Below, in pieces: positions 20,764 through 29,647 of a stretch of DNA of 33,211 nt; positions within the stretch are counted from its first letter, which is position 1; every line of letters starts with the position of its first letter. Source of the stretch: an uncultured Mycoplasmatota bacterium. Lineage in GTDB: Bacteria; Bacillota_I; Bacilli_A; RF39; UBA660. Below the pieces are notes generated by a model. The model worked only from the letters and a program-made list of their open reading frames with translations, had not been told where the DNA came from and ran no database searches. Made by a program: the position numbers and the translations under genes. Location: contig CAMMYS010000006.1 of assembly GCA_946528555.1 (NCBI GenBank), positions 1 through 33,211 on the forward strand, given 5' to 3'.

Positions 20764-23451
20764 CTAATTATAAATAGCATTTGTTATTGTATTTGTAACA
20801 AATTTACCCATATTTTCATCATCTAATTCTATTTTCATTTGTGATAGGGCTTCTTTAAAGCCATCTACCATTTCATTATAAGATATACCTTTATTTACAT
20901 TATTATCTACCATATTCTTTTGTAATTGATTAGATACTTTCTTTATCCATTCAGTATTTTTTTCTAGTGGAACTACTGCTTCTGCACCACTACCTTCTAA
21001 TAAACCTAATTGACCTTTTTCAAGTACACCACCTTTTGCTAGTCTTGGTAAGCTAACATAGCTCATTTTACCAATTTCTACCCCTGGTAGTTTATTAATT
21101 TGATTAATAGCACCATTTATTGCCCTAGGTATAAAGTTAATAGCATTTTCAACTGTGCCAATTACACCATTAATAGCACTTTTAAATGCAGCACCTATTG
21201 CATCAGCTACTTTTGTACCTATTGAAGTAAAACCACTTTTTATGTTATTCCACATATTACTAAAGAATGTACCTATTCTACTGAATGCACTTGTTACATT
21301 ATTCCAAGCAGTTACCGCACCATTTTTTAAATTATTCCATAAGTTACTAAAGAATTGTGCTATTGGTGAAATAACATTACTATTAAACCAATTTGCAACA
21401 TTACTCCAAGTATTTTTTATGTCATTCCAAGCATTTTTAAAGAAATTTGCTATTGCAGTTGTTACTTCATCAACAAAATTTCTAAAGCCTTCACAATTAT
21501 CATATAGTAATTTAAAAGCACCTACAAATGGGTTTACTATTAATAATAATAAGCCTTGCCAGTTATTTTTAATAAAATCTACTATTTTATTAAGTGCTGC
21601 TTTTATCCAATCTACTGCTGAACCAACTGCTTGTTTTACATTTTCCCATAAGCCTATCCAAAAGTTTCTAAAAGCTTCTGATTTATTCCATAAAACTGCA
21701 AATGCTGCTACTAATGCAGTTATTCCAGCTATTACTAAACCTATTGGGTTAGCATTCATTACAGTATTTAATAACCCTTGTGCCGCAGTTTGTAATTTTG
21801 TTGCTAATTCTAAATTTTTAATTAAAGTAACTAAACCAGCTATTGATGTAATAAATGTTGCTATTTTAGTAATAGCAAATGCTGCTATCATTGTACCTAT
21901 TGCCCCAGCAACCAAACCTTTATTTTTAACAAACCAATTAAATACATCTTGTATTTTTTTAATTTTAGTTTGTATATTTGGCGGTAATTCTTCTATTATT
22001 TGTGGTAAAGTTTCATTTACAAATACTTTAAATACTTCACCAAGTCCTTTTATTATTTCTATAACTATAGGAATTATATTTTTCATAGCAATAGTAATAC
22101 TATCTGAAAGATTTTTTACTAATGGTTTTATATCTTGGTTACCATCAGCTATACCAGTTAATAAGTTTTGCCAAGATGCTTTTACTGTATTTACTGAACC
22201 TTCAACAGTTGTACTTGCTTCTTTTGCAGTAGTACCAGTTATACCCATATTTTCTTGTACCTTATGAATAGCTTGTATAATTTGGTCATAACTTACCTTT
22301 TGGTCAAAATTCTTAACAGTTAAATCATCAGCAGCTTTTCCTAAAATACCACTTTCTTTTACCAATCTAACCATTTCAGACTTTGTACCACCATAACCTA
22401 ATTTCAAGTTATCTAGCATTGTATAATTTTGTTTAGCAAAACCTTGGTATGCATTTTGGATCATTTCCATTGAAGTTCCCATTTTATTAGCATTGTCTGA
22501 CATATCTATAATTGCCATATCTGCTACTTCAGCTGCTTTTTTAGTATCCCCGCCTAAACCTTGAAGTAAAGATGCTGAAAAACTTGTAACAGTTGACATA
22601 TATTCATTAGCACTTAAACCAGCAGTTTTATAAGCACGATTAGCATATCCTTCTACTACACTAGCACTATCTTTAAATAATGTTTCTACACCACCACTTA
22701 ATTGTTCATATTCAGCATAACTTTCTAATGCTTGTTTACCAACACTTATTAATGTGCCACCAAGTTTTTTTAAAGCACCTATTGCACTTTGTATTGCACT
22801 ACTAGCTAAATTTGCAATAGTACCTTTAAGTATTGTAAAACCACCTTTAGAACTATCAGTTGCTTCTTTACCAGCTTTTTTAATGCTATCAGTTAAATCA
22901 TCAGCACTATCACTTGTTTCTTCTAGTGATTTAGTAACATTTTTTAATTCTACATCAGTTTTGTTATAATCTGATTGTGCATTATTTAATTCTATTCTTA
23001 ATTTGCTTAAAGTTTGCTGGTTTTGTTCTTGGGCTTTACTTGATGCATTGTATTCCCTAGTTGTTTCTTGAACTACTTTAGCTTGATTTTGATATTCACT
23101 AGATGATTTACCTAAAGTACTTTCAATTTGTTTTAATTTAGCAGTTTCAGTATTTAATCTATCTTCTAATGTTTTATGTTGATTTGCACTTTGTTGTACT
23201 TTATTATTTACATCAGTATATTTATTTTTTAATTGCTCTAAATATTGTTGTTGTAATTTTAATTTATTACTTAATACTTCACTTTGTTTAGTTAAATTTT
23301 GACTAGATTTATCATTTTTATCAAATGCACTTGTAACTACCTTCATTTGTGAAGAAGTTTCTTTTAATTGTAAACTAATATTTTTTAATGCCTTTTGATA
23401 TTCTTCAGAACCAGTTATTTTTACTTTAGTAGCAAATGCTGTATTAGCCAT
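20764..23451 (-). CDS. Tail tape measure protein
   Basis: An 895-residue protein. The N-terminal about 200 residues are a Gln/Lys-rich coiled coil. A TMP core domain follows (ALESYAEYEQLSGGVETLF, SANEYMSTVTSFSASLLQGL, WQNLLTGIADGNQDIKPLV). Hydrophobic segments occupy about 450-620. Trp-rich repeats of the type SNLWNNLKNGAVTAWNNVTS and SNMWNNIKSGFTSIGTKVAD follow. AKGGVLEKGQLGLLEGSGAE near the C-terminus is very typical of Firmicutes tape measures. Length scales with the tail (895 residues suggests roughly 130 nm by the usual rule). It lies between the frameshifted chaperones and Dit. Confidence 0.95.
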   Translation of the reverse strand: MANTAFATKVKITGSEEYQKALKNISLQLKETSSQMKVVTSAFDKNDKSSQNLTKQSEVLSNKLKLQQQYLEQLKNKYTDVNNKVQQSANQHKTLEDRLNTETAKLKQIESTLGKSSSEYQNQAKVVQETTREYNASSKAQEQNQQTLSKLRIELNNAQSDYNKTDVELKNVTKSLEETSDSADDLTDSIKKAGKEATDSSKGGFTILKGTIANLASSAIQSAIGALKKLGGTLISVGKQALESYAEYEQLSGGVETLFKDSASVVEGYANRAYKTAGLSANEYMSTVTSFSASLLQGLGGDTKKAAEVADMAIIDMSDNANKMGTSMEMIQNAYQGFAKQNYTMLDNLKLGYGGTKSEMVRLVKESGILGKAADDLTVKNFDQKVSYDQIIQAIHKVQENMGITGTTAKEASTTVEGSVNTVKASWQNLLTGIADGNQDIKPLVKNLSDSITIAMKNIIPIVIEIIKGLGEVFKVFVNETLPQIIEELPPNIQTKIKKIQDVFNWFVKNKGLVAGAIGTMIAAFAITKIATFITSIAGLVTLIKNLELATKLQTAAQGLLNTVMNANPIGLVIAGITALVAAFAVLWNKSEAFRNFWIGLWENVKQAVGSAVDWIKAALNKIVDFIKNNWQGLLLLIVNPFVGAFKLLYDNCEGFRNFVDEVTTAIANFFKNAWNDIKNTWSNVANWFNSNVISPIAQFFSNLWNNLKNGAVTAWNNVTSAFSRIGTFFSNMWNNIKSGFTSIGTKVADAIGAAFKSAINGVIGTVENAINFIPRAINGAINQINKLPGVEIGKMSYVSLPRLAKGGVLEKGQLGLLEGSGAEAVVPLEKNTEWIKKVSNQLQKNMVDNNVNKGISYNEMVDGFKEALSQMKIELDDENMGKFVTNTITNAIYN

Positions 23452-23466
23452 AACATCACTTCCTTT

Positions 23467-23709
23467 CTACCATTCCCAATTATCCTTTCTTTGTTGTTCT
23501 CTTTCAGCTTGTTTATATGTCTTTTTAGATAATGTTAGGCTTAATTCTAAATCAAAATTATCTTTATAATGTTTATATAATTTATTGAACATTCTAATGG
23601 TTAATCTACCACTTTCTTTATCATCTAAATGTAATTTAGCTCTACATATAAAGTATATCCACGAAAAATCAAATGGTTCAATTTCATCATCTTCATCGTG
23701 GATGGTTAG
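23467..23709 (-). CDS. Tail assembly chaperone, frameshifted C-terminal part (gpT-like)
   Basis: There is no independent start here. Reading in the -1 frame from 23709 gives 80 residues (LTIHDEDDEIEPFDFSWIYF onward, ending RKDNWEW and a stop at 23467). It is reached by slippage on A AAA AAC at 23715-23709, inside the last codons of the upstream chaperone gene. This is the classic G/GT arrangement of siphophage tail chaperones before the tape measure gene. The fusion product would be about 197 residues. Confidence 0.88.
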   Translation of the reverse strand, partial: LTIHDEDDEIEPFDFSWIYFICRAKLHLDDKESGRLTIRMFNKLYKHYKDNFDLELSLTLSKKTYKQAEREQQRKDNWEW

Positions 23710-24059
23710 TTTTTTTCATCACTTTTAGTACTTTCAATAACTGCATCAGCCATCTTTTGTGATGCTTCTTCCATACCAACTTTACTTAATAATCTGCCTA
23801 CTTCCTTTTGTGTAAATAGTTTTTCTTTAGATCCAGTTCTATCATTTGTAATTTCTATACCTTCATTTAACATTACAGTTAAACCATATATTAATGCTTT
23901 TAAATTAGGTTCTTCACCTTCTGAACCATCTAAATTTATTTCTTTAACCCAGTTATTTATAGTTCCATATTTTTCTTGTATTTCTGACATTGCATTTAAA
24001 TTAAATGCTAATATATATTCTTTATCTTCTAAAGTTAATTTTGTTTCCATTTCTTTCAT
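23706..24059 (-). CDS. Tail assembly chaperone (gpG-like), with slippery site at its end
   Basis: A 117-residue protein from the ATG at 24059. METKLTLEDKEYILAFNLNA, MSEIQEKYGTINNWVKEINL and EVGRLLSKVGMEEASQKMAD are typical of tail chaperones that coat the tape measure during assembly. Its last codons GAA AAA AAC TAA contain the -1 slippery heptamer A AAA AAC. A fraction of ribosomes continues into the next segment. An ATG at 24068 directly against AAGGA is less likely as the start. A terminator precedes it (24095-24123). Confidence 0.87.
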   Translation of the reverse strand: MKEMETKLTLEDKEYILAFNLNAMSEIQEKYGTINNWVKEINLDGSEGEEPNLKALIYGLTVMLNEGIEITNDRTGSKEKLFTQKEVGRLLSKVGMEEASQKMADAVIESTKSDEKN

Positions 24060-24090
24060 TTCATTCATTCCTTCCTTCTTTAACTTTATT

Positions 24091-24123
24091 AAAAAATGGA
24101 TGGGTATTTTTTACCCACCCATT
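24091..24123 (-). terminator. Terminator after the major tail protein gene
   Basis: On the minus strand AATGGGTGGGTA (24123-24112) pairs with TACCCATCCATT (24106-24095): 12 bp with one G-U and a 5-nt loop, running into TTTTTT. It lies between the abundant tail tube protein and the chaperone. Partial termination would set their ratio. Confidence 0.85.
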
Positions 24124-24134
24124 ATGGTTTAATA

Positions 24135-24695
24135 TTATACACTTGAACTTGCAAATTGTTCTTCAACCCAAGCTATTGCATCTGCTTTAGTAGTAAATTT
24201 CTTTTCAATAGACCATTTACCATTAGCAAGTTTATTTACACTACCTTCAAGTTCTGAAGTTCCAAATTCTAAACTTTCACCTTGTGTAGTATCTTCTTGT
24301 GATGGTTCTTGGAATTTGCATTTATATAATACTTTACCAGTATAGTATCTAACATTGTTTACCATAGATACTACAACCCTACCAATTCCTACATATGGTG
24401 CAATATCATCAGCTGATTTAACTAAACCAGTTTCTGCACTATAAGTATGACCTAATAAAGCTGCCATAGTTTCTTCATCTTCAGTATCTATACCCATAGT
24501 TATAGTACCATTTGCAAATGAATAATCACTTTCAGCTAAACTATCATCAGCATATAGTGTTGCTTCATTGTTTGTAATTTCAACATTACAACTTACTGCT
24601 TTAGCTGGTTTTACTGCACCATTATAAGATGGTGTACCATCAGAAGCTTCAGTTAATATTGAATATCTAAAATTGTTTAAGCCTATCTTTGCCAT
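24135..24695 (-). CDS. Major tail tube protein
   Basis: A 186-residue protein. MAKIGLNNFRYSILTEASDG, then YNGAVKPAKAVSCNVEITNN and TLYADDSLAESDYSFANGTI, with GIDTEDEETMAALLGHTY, follow the standard pattern of Firmicutes siphophage tail tube proteins. It forms the stacked hexamer tube. The last about 40 residues (GKWSIEKKFTTKADAIAWVE) resemble the extension seen in some family members. It is followed by a strong terminator, consistent with its high dose. Confidence 0.9.
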   Translation of the reverse strand: MAKIGLNNFRYSILTEASDGTPSYNGAVKPAKAVSCNVEITNNEATLYADDSLAESDYSFANGTITMGIDTEDEETMAALLGHTYSAETGLVKSADDIAPYVGIGRVVVSMVNNVRYYTGKVLYKCKFQEPSQEDTTQGESLEFGTSELEGSVNKLANGKWSIEKKFTTKADAIAWVEEQFASSSV

Positions 24696-24697
24696 AT

Positions 24698-25045
24698 TTA
24701 ATCATTCCTTTCAATAGCAAAACATATTGTTTTATGATAATAACCAGTATCATCTTCATACATATCTGCACTATCTCTACTTGGTTGCCATCTAAAACCA
24801 TTTTGTTTTAATAAATTCTTTACTGCTTCAACTACTTGTAAATAATTCCCTTTTGAATATATATTAAAATCATAATAATCTACATAACCCATTAATTCAT
24901 CATCAGCACTATATGAATTATCTTTATCAGTTTCCAAATAAACTACATATGTTGTAGCAGTACCATCATATTTTAAAAATGATACTGGTATTGTTACACC
25001 ATTAACTTTAAAATTTGTAAAAATAGTTTTAATTGTACTATTCAT
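24698..25045 (-). CDS. Tail completion/terminator protein
   Basis: A 115-residue protein (FTNFKVNGVTIPVSFLKYDG, TYVVYLETDKDNSYSADDEL, YDFNIYSKGNYLQVVEAVKN). The alpha/beta pattern with the late QVVEAVKNLLKQNGFRW helix matches tail terminator proteins (gpU-like) that cap the tail for head joining. The position directly before the tail tube gene is the expected one. Confidence 0.75.
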   Translation of the reverse strand: MNSTIKTIFTNFKVNGVTIPVSFLKYDGTATTYVVYLETDKDNSYSADDELMGYVDYYDFNIYSKGNYLQVVEAVKNLLKQNGFRWQPSRDSADMYEDDTGYYHKTICFAIERND

Positions 25046-25050
25046 TTAAA

Positions 25051-25473
25051 TCATCCTTTAATATATTCATCTTGAACTTTTAACATTGCTGCTTCAATTT
25101 GTTCTTTTTTAACTGATTTTCTTAAAAATGGTTGTTGTGGATAATCTCTACCACTTCTACTTGTTCCATATTCAAATACATTAGCAACAAGTGGTGCTGG
25201 TGTTTTCTTACCTTCTTTATTAATAAAATATCCAGTAATTGCAACACCAGTATTTATTCCACCATCACTTAATGTTTCATATGTTCTAGTAAGTTTAATA
25301 TTATTTTTAAACCCACTTTCTTTTAAAGCTTGTGGTAAATTCTTATTCATATTATCATATATAACTTTAGCACCAGCTTTAGTCATATCTTCAACCATCT
25401 TTTTACTATCTTTAGATAGATTTTCAAATTCTTTAATTAAATCATTTGGTAATTCAACTTCAAATTTAGGCAT
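25051..25473 (-). CDS. HK97 gp10-like head-tail/tail component
   Basis: A 140-residue protein. The N-terminal helices (NDLIKEFENLSKDSKKMVED and AGAKVIYDNMNKNLP) are followed by the family's conserved end VANVFEYGTSRSGRDYPQQP and FLRKSVKKEQ. It is a member of the HK97 gp10 / minor tail family that helps head-tail joining. The start overlaps the upstream stop by one base. Confidence 0.85.
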   Translation of the reverse strand: MPKFEVELPNDLIKEFENLSKDSKKMVEDMTKAGAKVIYDNMNKNLPQALKESGFKNNIKLTRTYETLSDGGINTGVAITGYFINKEGKKTPAPLVANVFEYGTSRSGRDYPQQPFLRKSVKKEQIEAAMLKVQDEYIKG

Positions 25474-25799
25474 TAATGTGTAACTTCCTTTGCTTGTATT
25501 TCTAATTCTACATTTGCTTCATTAACATTATTTAAATATTGAATTGAATAGGTTTTATTATTAAATCTAATTAACATATCCCTAGTAATTGTTGTTACTG
25601 GGTATCTAATTGTAAAATTAGTATAAGCCTTTTCAAAATCACTATTATTAATTATAATTGTCATACCTTTTGTAGTTTTAACACTAGCATAAGTTGTTAA
25701 TATAGGTGTTTCAGTATTTATAGGAAAACCATCAACATCTTCACCATCGGTTACTTGATAAATTACAATTTTTTTATTATATTTACCAGCATTAATCAT
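25473..25799 (-). CDS. Head-tail joining protein (head closure, Phage_H_T_join type)
   Basis: A 108-residue protein. INAGKYNKKIVIYQVTDGED, PILTTYASVKTTKGMTIIIN and TIRYPVTTITRDMLIRFNNK, followed by YSIQYLNNVNE, are the standard head-closure pattern. The fold is a small beta-barrel that closes the connector after DNA filling. It is coupled by a one-base overlap to the genes on both sides. Confidence 0.87.
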   Translation of the reverse strand: MINAGKYNKKIVIYQVTDGEDVDGFPINTETPILTTYASVKTTKGMTIIINNSDFEKAYTNFTIRYPVTTITRDMLIRFNNKTYSIQYLNNVNEANVELEIQAKEVTH

Positions 25800-26152
25800 T
25801 AAATTGAACTACTTTCTTCTTCACTTGGTGTTTTACCATATGAAGGTAGTAAATTTTTTGAATGCATATCTAGTATAGTTTCTACTACTTTATTTAAATT
25901 AGTACTATCAACATATAATGTTCTATCGTCATACATACTTTGACATAATATAAGAACAACAATTACTAGATCATTATATTTATCTAATTCAGTATCAGAA
26001 GTTATACCAGTATATTGTTTTATATAATCTTTGGAAATATTTATTAAATTAGTTAAAGTATTTTGTTCTTCAGTTGCTTGTTCACTACTTAATCTAATAT
26101 AATCAGCTACATCAGAATAAGTAATTTCACTAACTTTTGTTATATTATTCAT
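25799..26152 (-). CDS. Head-tail connector, gp6-like adaptor
   Basis: A 117-residue mainly helical protein. SEITYSDVADYIRLSSEQAT, LTNLINISKDYIKQYTGITS and DLVIVVLILCQSMYDDRTLY match HK97 gp6/SPP1 gp15-type adaptors that dock under the portal. It is located between capsid and head closure genes, as is usual. Confidence 0.85.
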   Translation of the reverse strand: MNNITKVSEITYSDVADYIRLSSEQATEEQNTLTNLINISKDYIKQYTGITSDTELDKYNDLVIVVLILCQSMYDDRTLYVDSTNLNKVVETILDMHSKNLLPSYGKTPSEEESSSI

Positions 26153-26199
26153 TTTTTCACCCTTTCTTTATTGGGTATTTGCCAAAACAACAAATAATA

Positions 26200-26388
26200 T
26201 TATTTATTTTTATTTTTTTTAATTGGTGCTATTACTTTTTCAGTAATAGTTTCTTTTGGTTGTGTTTCAACCTTTTCAATGTATTTAGCATTTAGTAAAT
26301 CTTCAACTACTGCTTTATCAGTAATTTCTTTTACTTCACCTTTATACATTGAAACTTTACCAGCAAATGATACTAATGCTTTATACAT
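26200..26388 (-). CDS. Small head-associated protein
   Basis: A 62-residue protein (MYKALVSFAGKVSMYKGEVK, then EITDKAVVEDLLNAKYIEKV and a Lys-rich tail KKNKNK). Proteins with this F-x-G ... KGEV ... DLL-AKYIE pattern commonly lie between capsid and connector genes. They may be minor capsid accessory proteins. The ATG at 26388 follows AGGTGA. Function not shown. Confidence 0.65.
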   Translation of the reverse strand: MYKALVSFAGKVSMYKGEVKEITDKAVVEDLLNAKYIEKVETQPKETITEKVIAPIKKNKNK

Positions 26389-26401
26389 TAATATCACCTA
26401 C

Positions 26402-27553
26402 TTAAACTGAAGCACCAGCACAAACTAATTTAGCAATCTTTTGTGCATTTTCAACTTTAGCATCAAAGTTTAACCATCCAATTACACCAACTGCGTGTTG
26501 GTCAGCATATTTTTCACGAAGTACTTGAATGTTGATTTCTTCACTAAATTTAGTTGCTAAACCACTCATATCACCATAGTAAATAGCAGTATTACCAGCA
26601 CCAAGTTCTTCCATATTATCAGATACATAAACTGGTTTACCTAGTAATGTATGACCAAATGGTGATGAAATATCATCTTGTAGTAAATATCTACCCATAT
26701 TATCTTTTAATTCTCTAATAGCAGTTCTAGTTGCAGTTGACATTATCCAAATAGCATTTCCTTGGTAAACATCTTTAACTTTAGCTTGTAATTCAATTAA
26801 TTCATTACCAGTAACCGCAGTTGCACTAGCAGTTGTAACTTTATTATTTAATTTAGATAAACCATCAACTTTATCAGTAGTACCATTTAATAGTTCATTT
26901 TCAATAAATCTTGAAATAGCATATGCCATATGATCTACTACAAAACCAACAATATCAAAATTTGAATTATTGATTAAGTTTCTTGAAATTAAACTTAATG
27001 CACCAGCTAAATAACCAGTTAATTCAATTGATGTAAATTCACCAACATTACTTGATAATGCACTAAATTCATTTTGATATGCAACTGTAATTGCAGTTTC
27101 ACTTTCATCATAGTAAGGAATAGTTAAAGTTCCTTTTACATTATATTTTGTACTTCTTTGAAGTATAGGGCAAATATCATAAACCTTTTTAATAATTTTA
27201 TTTGCAATAGTTTGTGGAATAACTGCACCATTATCAGTTTCAGTTAAGTTATTATCTCTAGTGTTAATAACACCACGAACATAGTTTTCAAATGCTCTTG
27301 TTTCTTTTTCTTCAGTATTCATTTTATCACTTCCTTCTGCTTCTGCATTTGTGTGTTCCATTTGTTCTAGTTCTTTAAAATCATCATCTAATTTCATAGA
27401 TTTAACAATTTTTCTAACATTATCACGAATTTCGGCAAGTTCCATTGCTTCATCTTCAGTTAATTCTCTTTTTTCTTCTTTAGCCTTGTTTAAAACTTCT
27501 TCAGCTCTAACAATATAATCATTTTTCTTTTCTAATAATTCTTTACCATACAT
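26402..27553 (-). CDS. Major capsid protein, HK97 fold
   Basis: A 383-residue capsid protein. The N-terminal about 90 residues form a charged coiled-coil delta domain (EVLNKAKEEKRELTEDEAME), removed by the prohead protease in HK97-type phages. The mature part starts near EKETRAFENYVRGVINTRDN. GAVIPQTIANKIIKKVYDIC, GTLTIPYYDESETAITVAYQ, VNISNSNF-type P-domain sequence and WIMSTATRTAIRELKDNMGR are typical. The C-terminus is VIGWLNFDAKVENAQKIAKL. I prefer the ATG at 27553; the ATG at 27562 touches AAAGGAG. Confidence 0.93.
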   Translation of the reverse strand: MYGKELLEKKNDYIVRAEEVLNKAKEEKRELTEDEAMELAEIRDNVRKIVKSMKLDDDFKELEQMEHTNAEAEGSDKMNTEEKETRAFENYVRGVINTRDNNLTETDNGAVIPQTIANKIIKKVYDICPILQRSTKYNVKGTLTIPYYDESETAITVAYQNEFSALSSNVGEFTSIELTGYLAGALSLISRNLINNSNFDIVGFVVDHMAYAISRFIENELLNGTTDKVDGLSKLNNKVTTASATAVTGNELIELQAKVKDVYQGNAIWIMSTATRTAIRELKDNMGRYLLQDDISSPFGHTLLGKPVYVSDNMEELGAGNTAIYYGDMSGLATKFSEEINIQVLREKYADQHAVGVIGWLNFDAKVENAQKIAKLVCAGASV

Positions 27554-27555
27554 AA

Positions 27556-28266
27556 TTAGCATTCTCCTTTCATTTCCATAATTATGTTTTCATACTCTGA
27601 ATAATCTATTGATTTTTCAGTAGTATTATTTATATTTTCAACAACTTCTTGTTGTTTTGGCTCACCTTGTTCCTTTGGTTCTTCAACTTGTGGTTGTTCT
27701 ACCTTTGGTTCTTCTTTAGTTTCTTCAGCCTTTGGTTCTTCTACCTTTTCTTCTCTTATTTCTATATCATCTATAAATTCATCACCAACAAATATTTCTT
27801 TATCATCTCTAGCACTAATTAAAGTACCTTCATATGCTGGTGATTTTCTTCTATCTAGTATAGATACTTCATATAAATCTAAATCTTTTACTGCTCTATG
27901 CATCAAACCATTTTCTATTGATCTTTCAACATCTCTATCAGTAAAACCAAAAGACCAACCAACTAAATCACCTTTTCTAGCTTTATCTACAACTTCTTTA
28001 TCAGTTATAGTTGCTCTAGCTTTTAAGCCTATATTATCTTCTTCTAGTTCTAGGTTACCTTCTTTGGTACTTCCTAAATCTCTATTCCAATCGTGATTTA
28101 AAAGTATATGCACATCATCATTTCTTTTTAATGCTTTTTTAAAAGCACCTTTACAAATTCTTTCAATAAATTCACCTACTCTATCACGAAGGGTTTTAGA
28201 ATTTCTTTCTATTGCATTTACATAGCCTTCTATTTCAACTTTATCTTCTTTTACTCTTACTAACAT
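27556..28266 (-). CDS. HK97-family prohead protease (S78)
   Basis: A 236-residue serine protease. The catalytic His lies in HILLNHDWNRDLG (about residue 57), and the Ser in LVGWSFGFTDRDV (about 107). LYEVSILDRRKSPAYEGT is the conserved strand after it. The last about 70 residues are a low-complexity Glu/Pro/Lys tail (KVEEPKAEETKEEPKVEQPQ and more), probably disordered and possibly a scaffold-like appendage. It matures the prohead by cutting the capsid delta domain. The ATG at 28266 follows AGGGGG; its stop overlaps the capsid ribosome binding region. Confidence 0.92.
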   Translation of the reverse strand: MLVRVKEDKVEIEGYVNAIERNSKTLRDRVGEFIERICKGAFKKALKRNDDVHILLNHDWNRDLGSTKEGNLELEEDNIGLKARATITDKEVVDKARKGDLVGWSFGFTDRDVERSIENGLMHRAVKDLDLYEVSILDRRKSPAYEGTLISARDDKEIFVGDEFIDDIEIREEKVEEPKAEETKEEPKVEQPQVEEPKEQGEPKQQEVVENINNTTEKSIDYSEYENIIMEMKGEC

Positions 28267-28278
28267 TTTAATCACCCC

Positions 28279-29526
28279 CTAACTATCAGAACTATTACCA
28301 CTTTGTTCAAAAGCAGTATCTATTTCTTTATCTTCAATTACCTTTTGAATATTAGCTTGGGTTGTTGTATCAGTATTTGGTGTGTAAAATTGATGTGTAT
28401 TAGTATCATATAAAACTGCACCTAAACCAACATTGACAACATCTAAACCTTCTATATAATTCATATTTTCGGCTTTTCTCATTTCGTTGATTGTCATAAT
28501 ACCAGTTTCTTTTGCTAGTTTATATACTTCATATCTTTCTTTTGGTGTGGCTTTTAGAATTTCTTTTACATCAAATTCAAAGTACATATTTTTCTTTTCT
28601 TTTTCTAATAATAGAACCCTATTTAAAGCAGTTTCAAATGCTTTTATAATTGGGTAAATACCTTCTTTGAATGTTCTATAAAAATCATTTGGATATATAT
28701 GAAATATTGTATTAATTTCATCTTGTAATGTTTTCTTACTTTCATTTAATTGCATTTCTACACTACTATTACTAGCTTCTTGGAACTCTAAACCATTATT
28801 TAATACAACTACATTTTCTTCATTATTTCTATAAAGGTTATTCCAAGCCCTTTTTAGTGTATCTATTTCATCTTGTCCTAGTTTTCTAGTTGATTTTAAA
28901 AAGCCCCTTTTATTACCACCACTTTTAACCATTCCTAATTGGTATAAAAGTGTATTATATGCAGTTTCAAGTGCTTTACCAACTTCATCAGTTAAACCAG
29001 TACCAGTTGAACCATCTTTTGTATTTCTTAATAGTGTTATGAACTCATAAGGTTTATAGCTATCACCTAAAACATTAATAGTATAATCTTTATAAATTGG
29101 TTTAAAATTCTTTAATATAGATACATATATTGGTTTTACATAATATAAACCAGTTACATCATTTCTTGATTTTGATATATAACAAAATGCACCCTTATCC
29201 ATTAAATAATCTTCTACCAATGCTTTCTTTAATTGAAATGCATCCAATGTATCACCAGTATCAGAATTTAATAATCTGGTTCTATCATCATTTTCTATTT
29301 CTTCAACCTTGCCTTGTTTATATTTATATAATTTAACTGGCATACTAGCAACCATATTAGAAATTAAATCAACTGCACCAGCTACTGCTGGTAAAGTCAT
29401 AGCTTTTTCTCTATCTATTACTTCATCATTTAATAATGCTTGTAATAATACATCATCAGTTGCTGGTGATGTAGTTGTTGTTTGGGGTGTTGTATCTCTT
29501 TTTTTAAATCTATCAAATAAGCCCAT
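28279..29526 (-). CDS. Portal protein, HK97 family
   Basis: A 415-residue portal protein. MTLPAVAGAVDLISNMVASM, VKLYKYKQGKVEEIEND, LLNSDTGDTLDAFQLKKALV and KNVVVLNNGLEF-type sequence mark the Phage_portal family. LQDEINTIFHIYPNDFYRTF and MRKAENMNYIEGLDVVNVGL are the usual crown/clip region segments. Dodecameric portals form the DNA entry channel. It is the first gene behind late promoter 2. The N-terminus is short and polar (FKKRDTTPQTTTTSP). Confidence 0.92.
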   Translation of the reverse strand: MGLFDRFKKRDTTPQTTTTSPATDDVLLQALLNDEVIDREKAMTLPAVAGAVDLISNMVASMPVKLYKYKQGKVEEIENDDRTRLLNSDTGDTLDAFQLKKALVEDYLMDKGAFCYISKSRNDVTGLYYVKPIYVSILKNFKPIYKDYTINVLGDSYKPYEFITLLRNTKDGSTGTGLTDEVGKALETAYNTLLYQLGMVKSGGNKRGFLKSTRKLGQDEIDTLKRAWNNLYRNNEENVVVLNNGLEFQEASNSSVEMQLNESKKTLQDEINTIFHIYPNDFYRTFKEGIYPIIKAFETALNRVLLLEKEKKNMYFEFDVKEILKATPKERYEVYKLAKETGIMTINEMRKAENMNYIEGLDVVNVGLGAVLYDTNTHQFYTPNTDTTTQANIQKVIEDKEIDTAFEQSGNSSDS

Positions 29527-29565
29527 AACATCACCACCTTTCTTTACCTAAATATTTCTATTTTA

Positions 29566-29606
29566 ATTATAAAATACTTTTATGGTTAAAAATTCATAAC
29601 TTTTTC
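29566..29606 (-). promoter_or_regulatory. Late promoter 2: same 18-bp activator box plus TATAAT
   Basis: On the minus strand GAAAAAGTTATGAATTTT (29606-29589), a 17-base spacer and TATAAT (29571-29566). Box and spacing are identical to the copy at 3818-3778, while the spacer sequence is different. No -35 consensus is present. It drives portal and everything downstream to 13687, and lies just after the terminator of the terminase genes. Confidence 0.75.
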
Positions 29607-29610
29607 AAAA

Positions 29611-29647
29611 CTAAAAAAGCACTAATTACAATATAATTAGCACTTTT
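29611..29647 (-). terminator. Terminator at the end of the large terminase gene
   Basis: On the minus strand a 14-bp stem forms between AAAAGTGCTAATTA (29647-29634) and TAATTAGTGCTTTT (29628-29615), with two G-U pairs and a 5-nt loop, followed by more T. The stem begins inside the terminase stop codon. It separates the packaging genes from the head operon. Confidence 0.85.

Noticed and set aside
21155..22267. Long plus-strand open frame (370 codons) opposite the tape measure gene
   Set aside because: It is a mirror of the biased codon use of the tape measure protein. No start signal is present and the real gene on the other strand is unmistakable.
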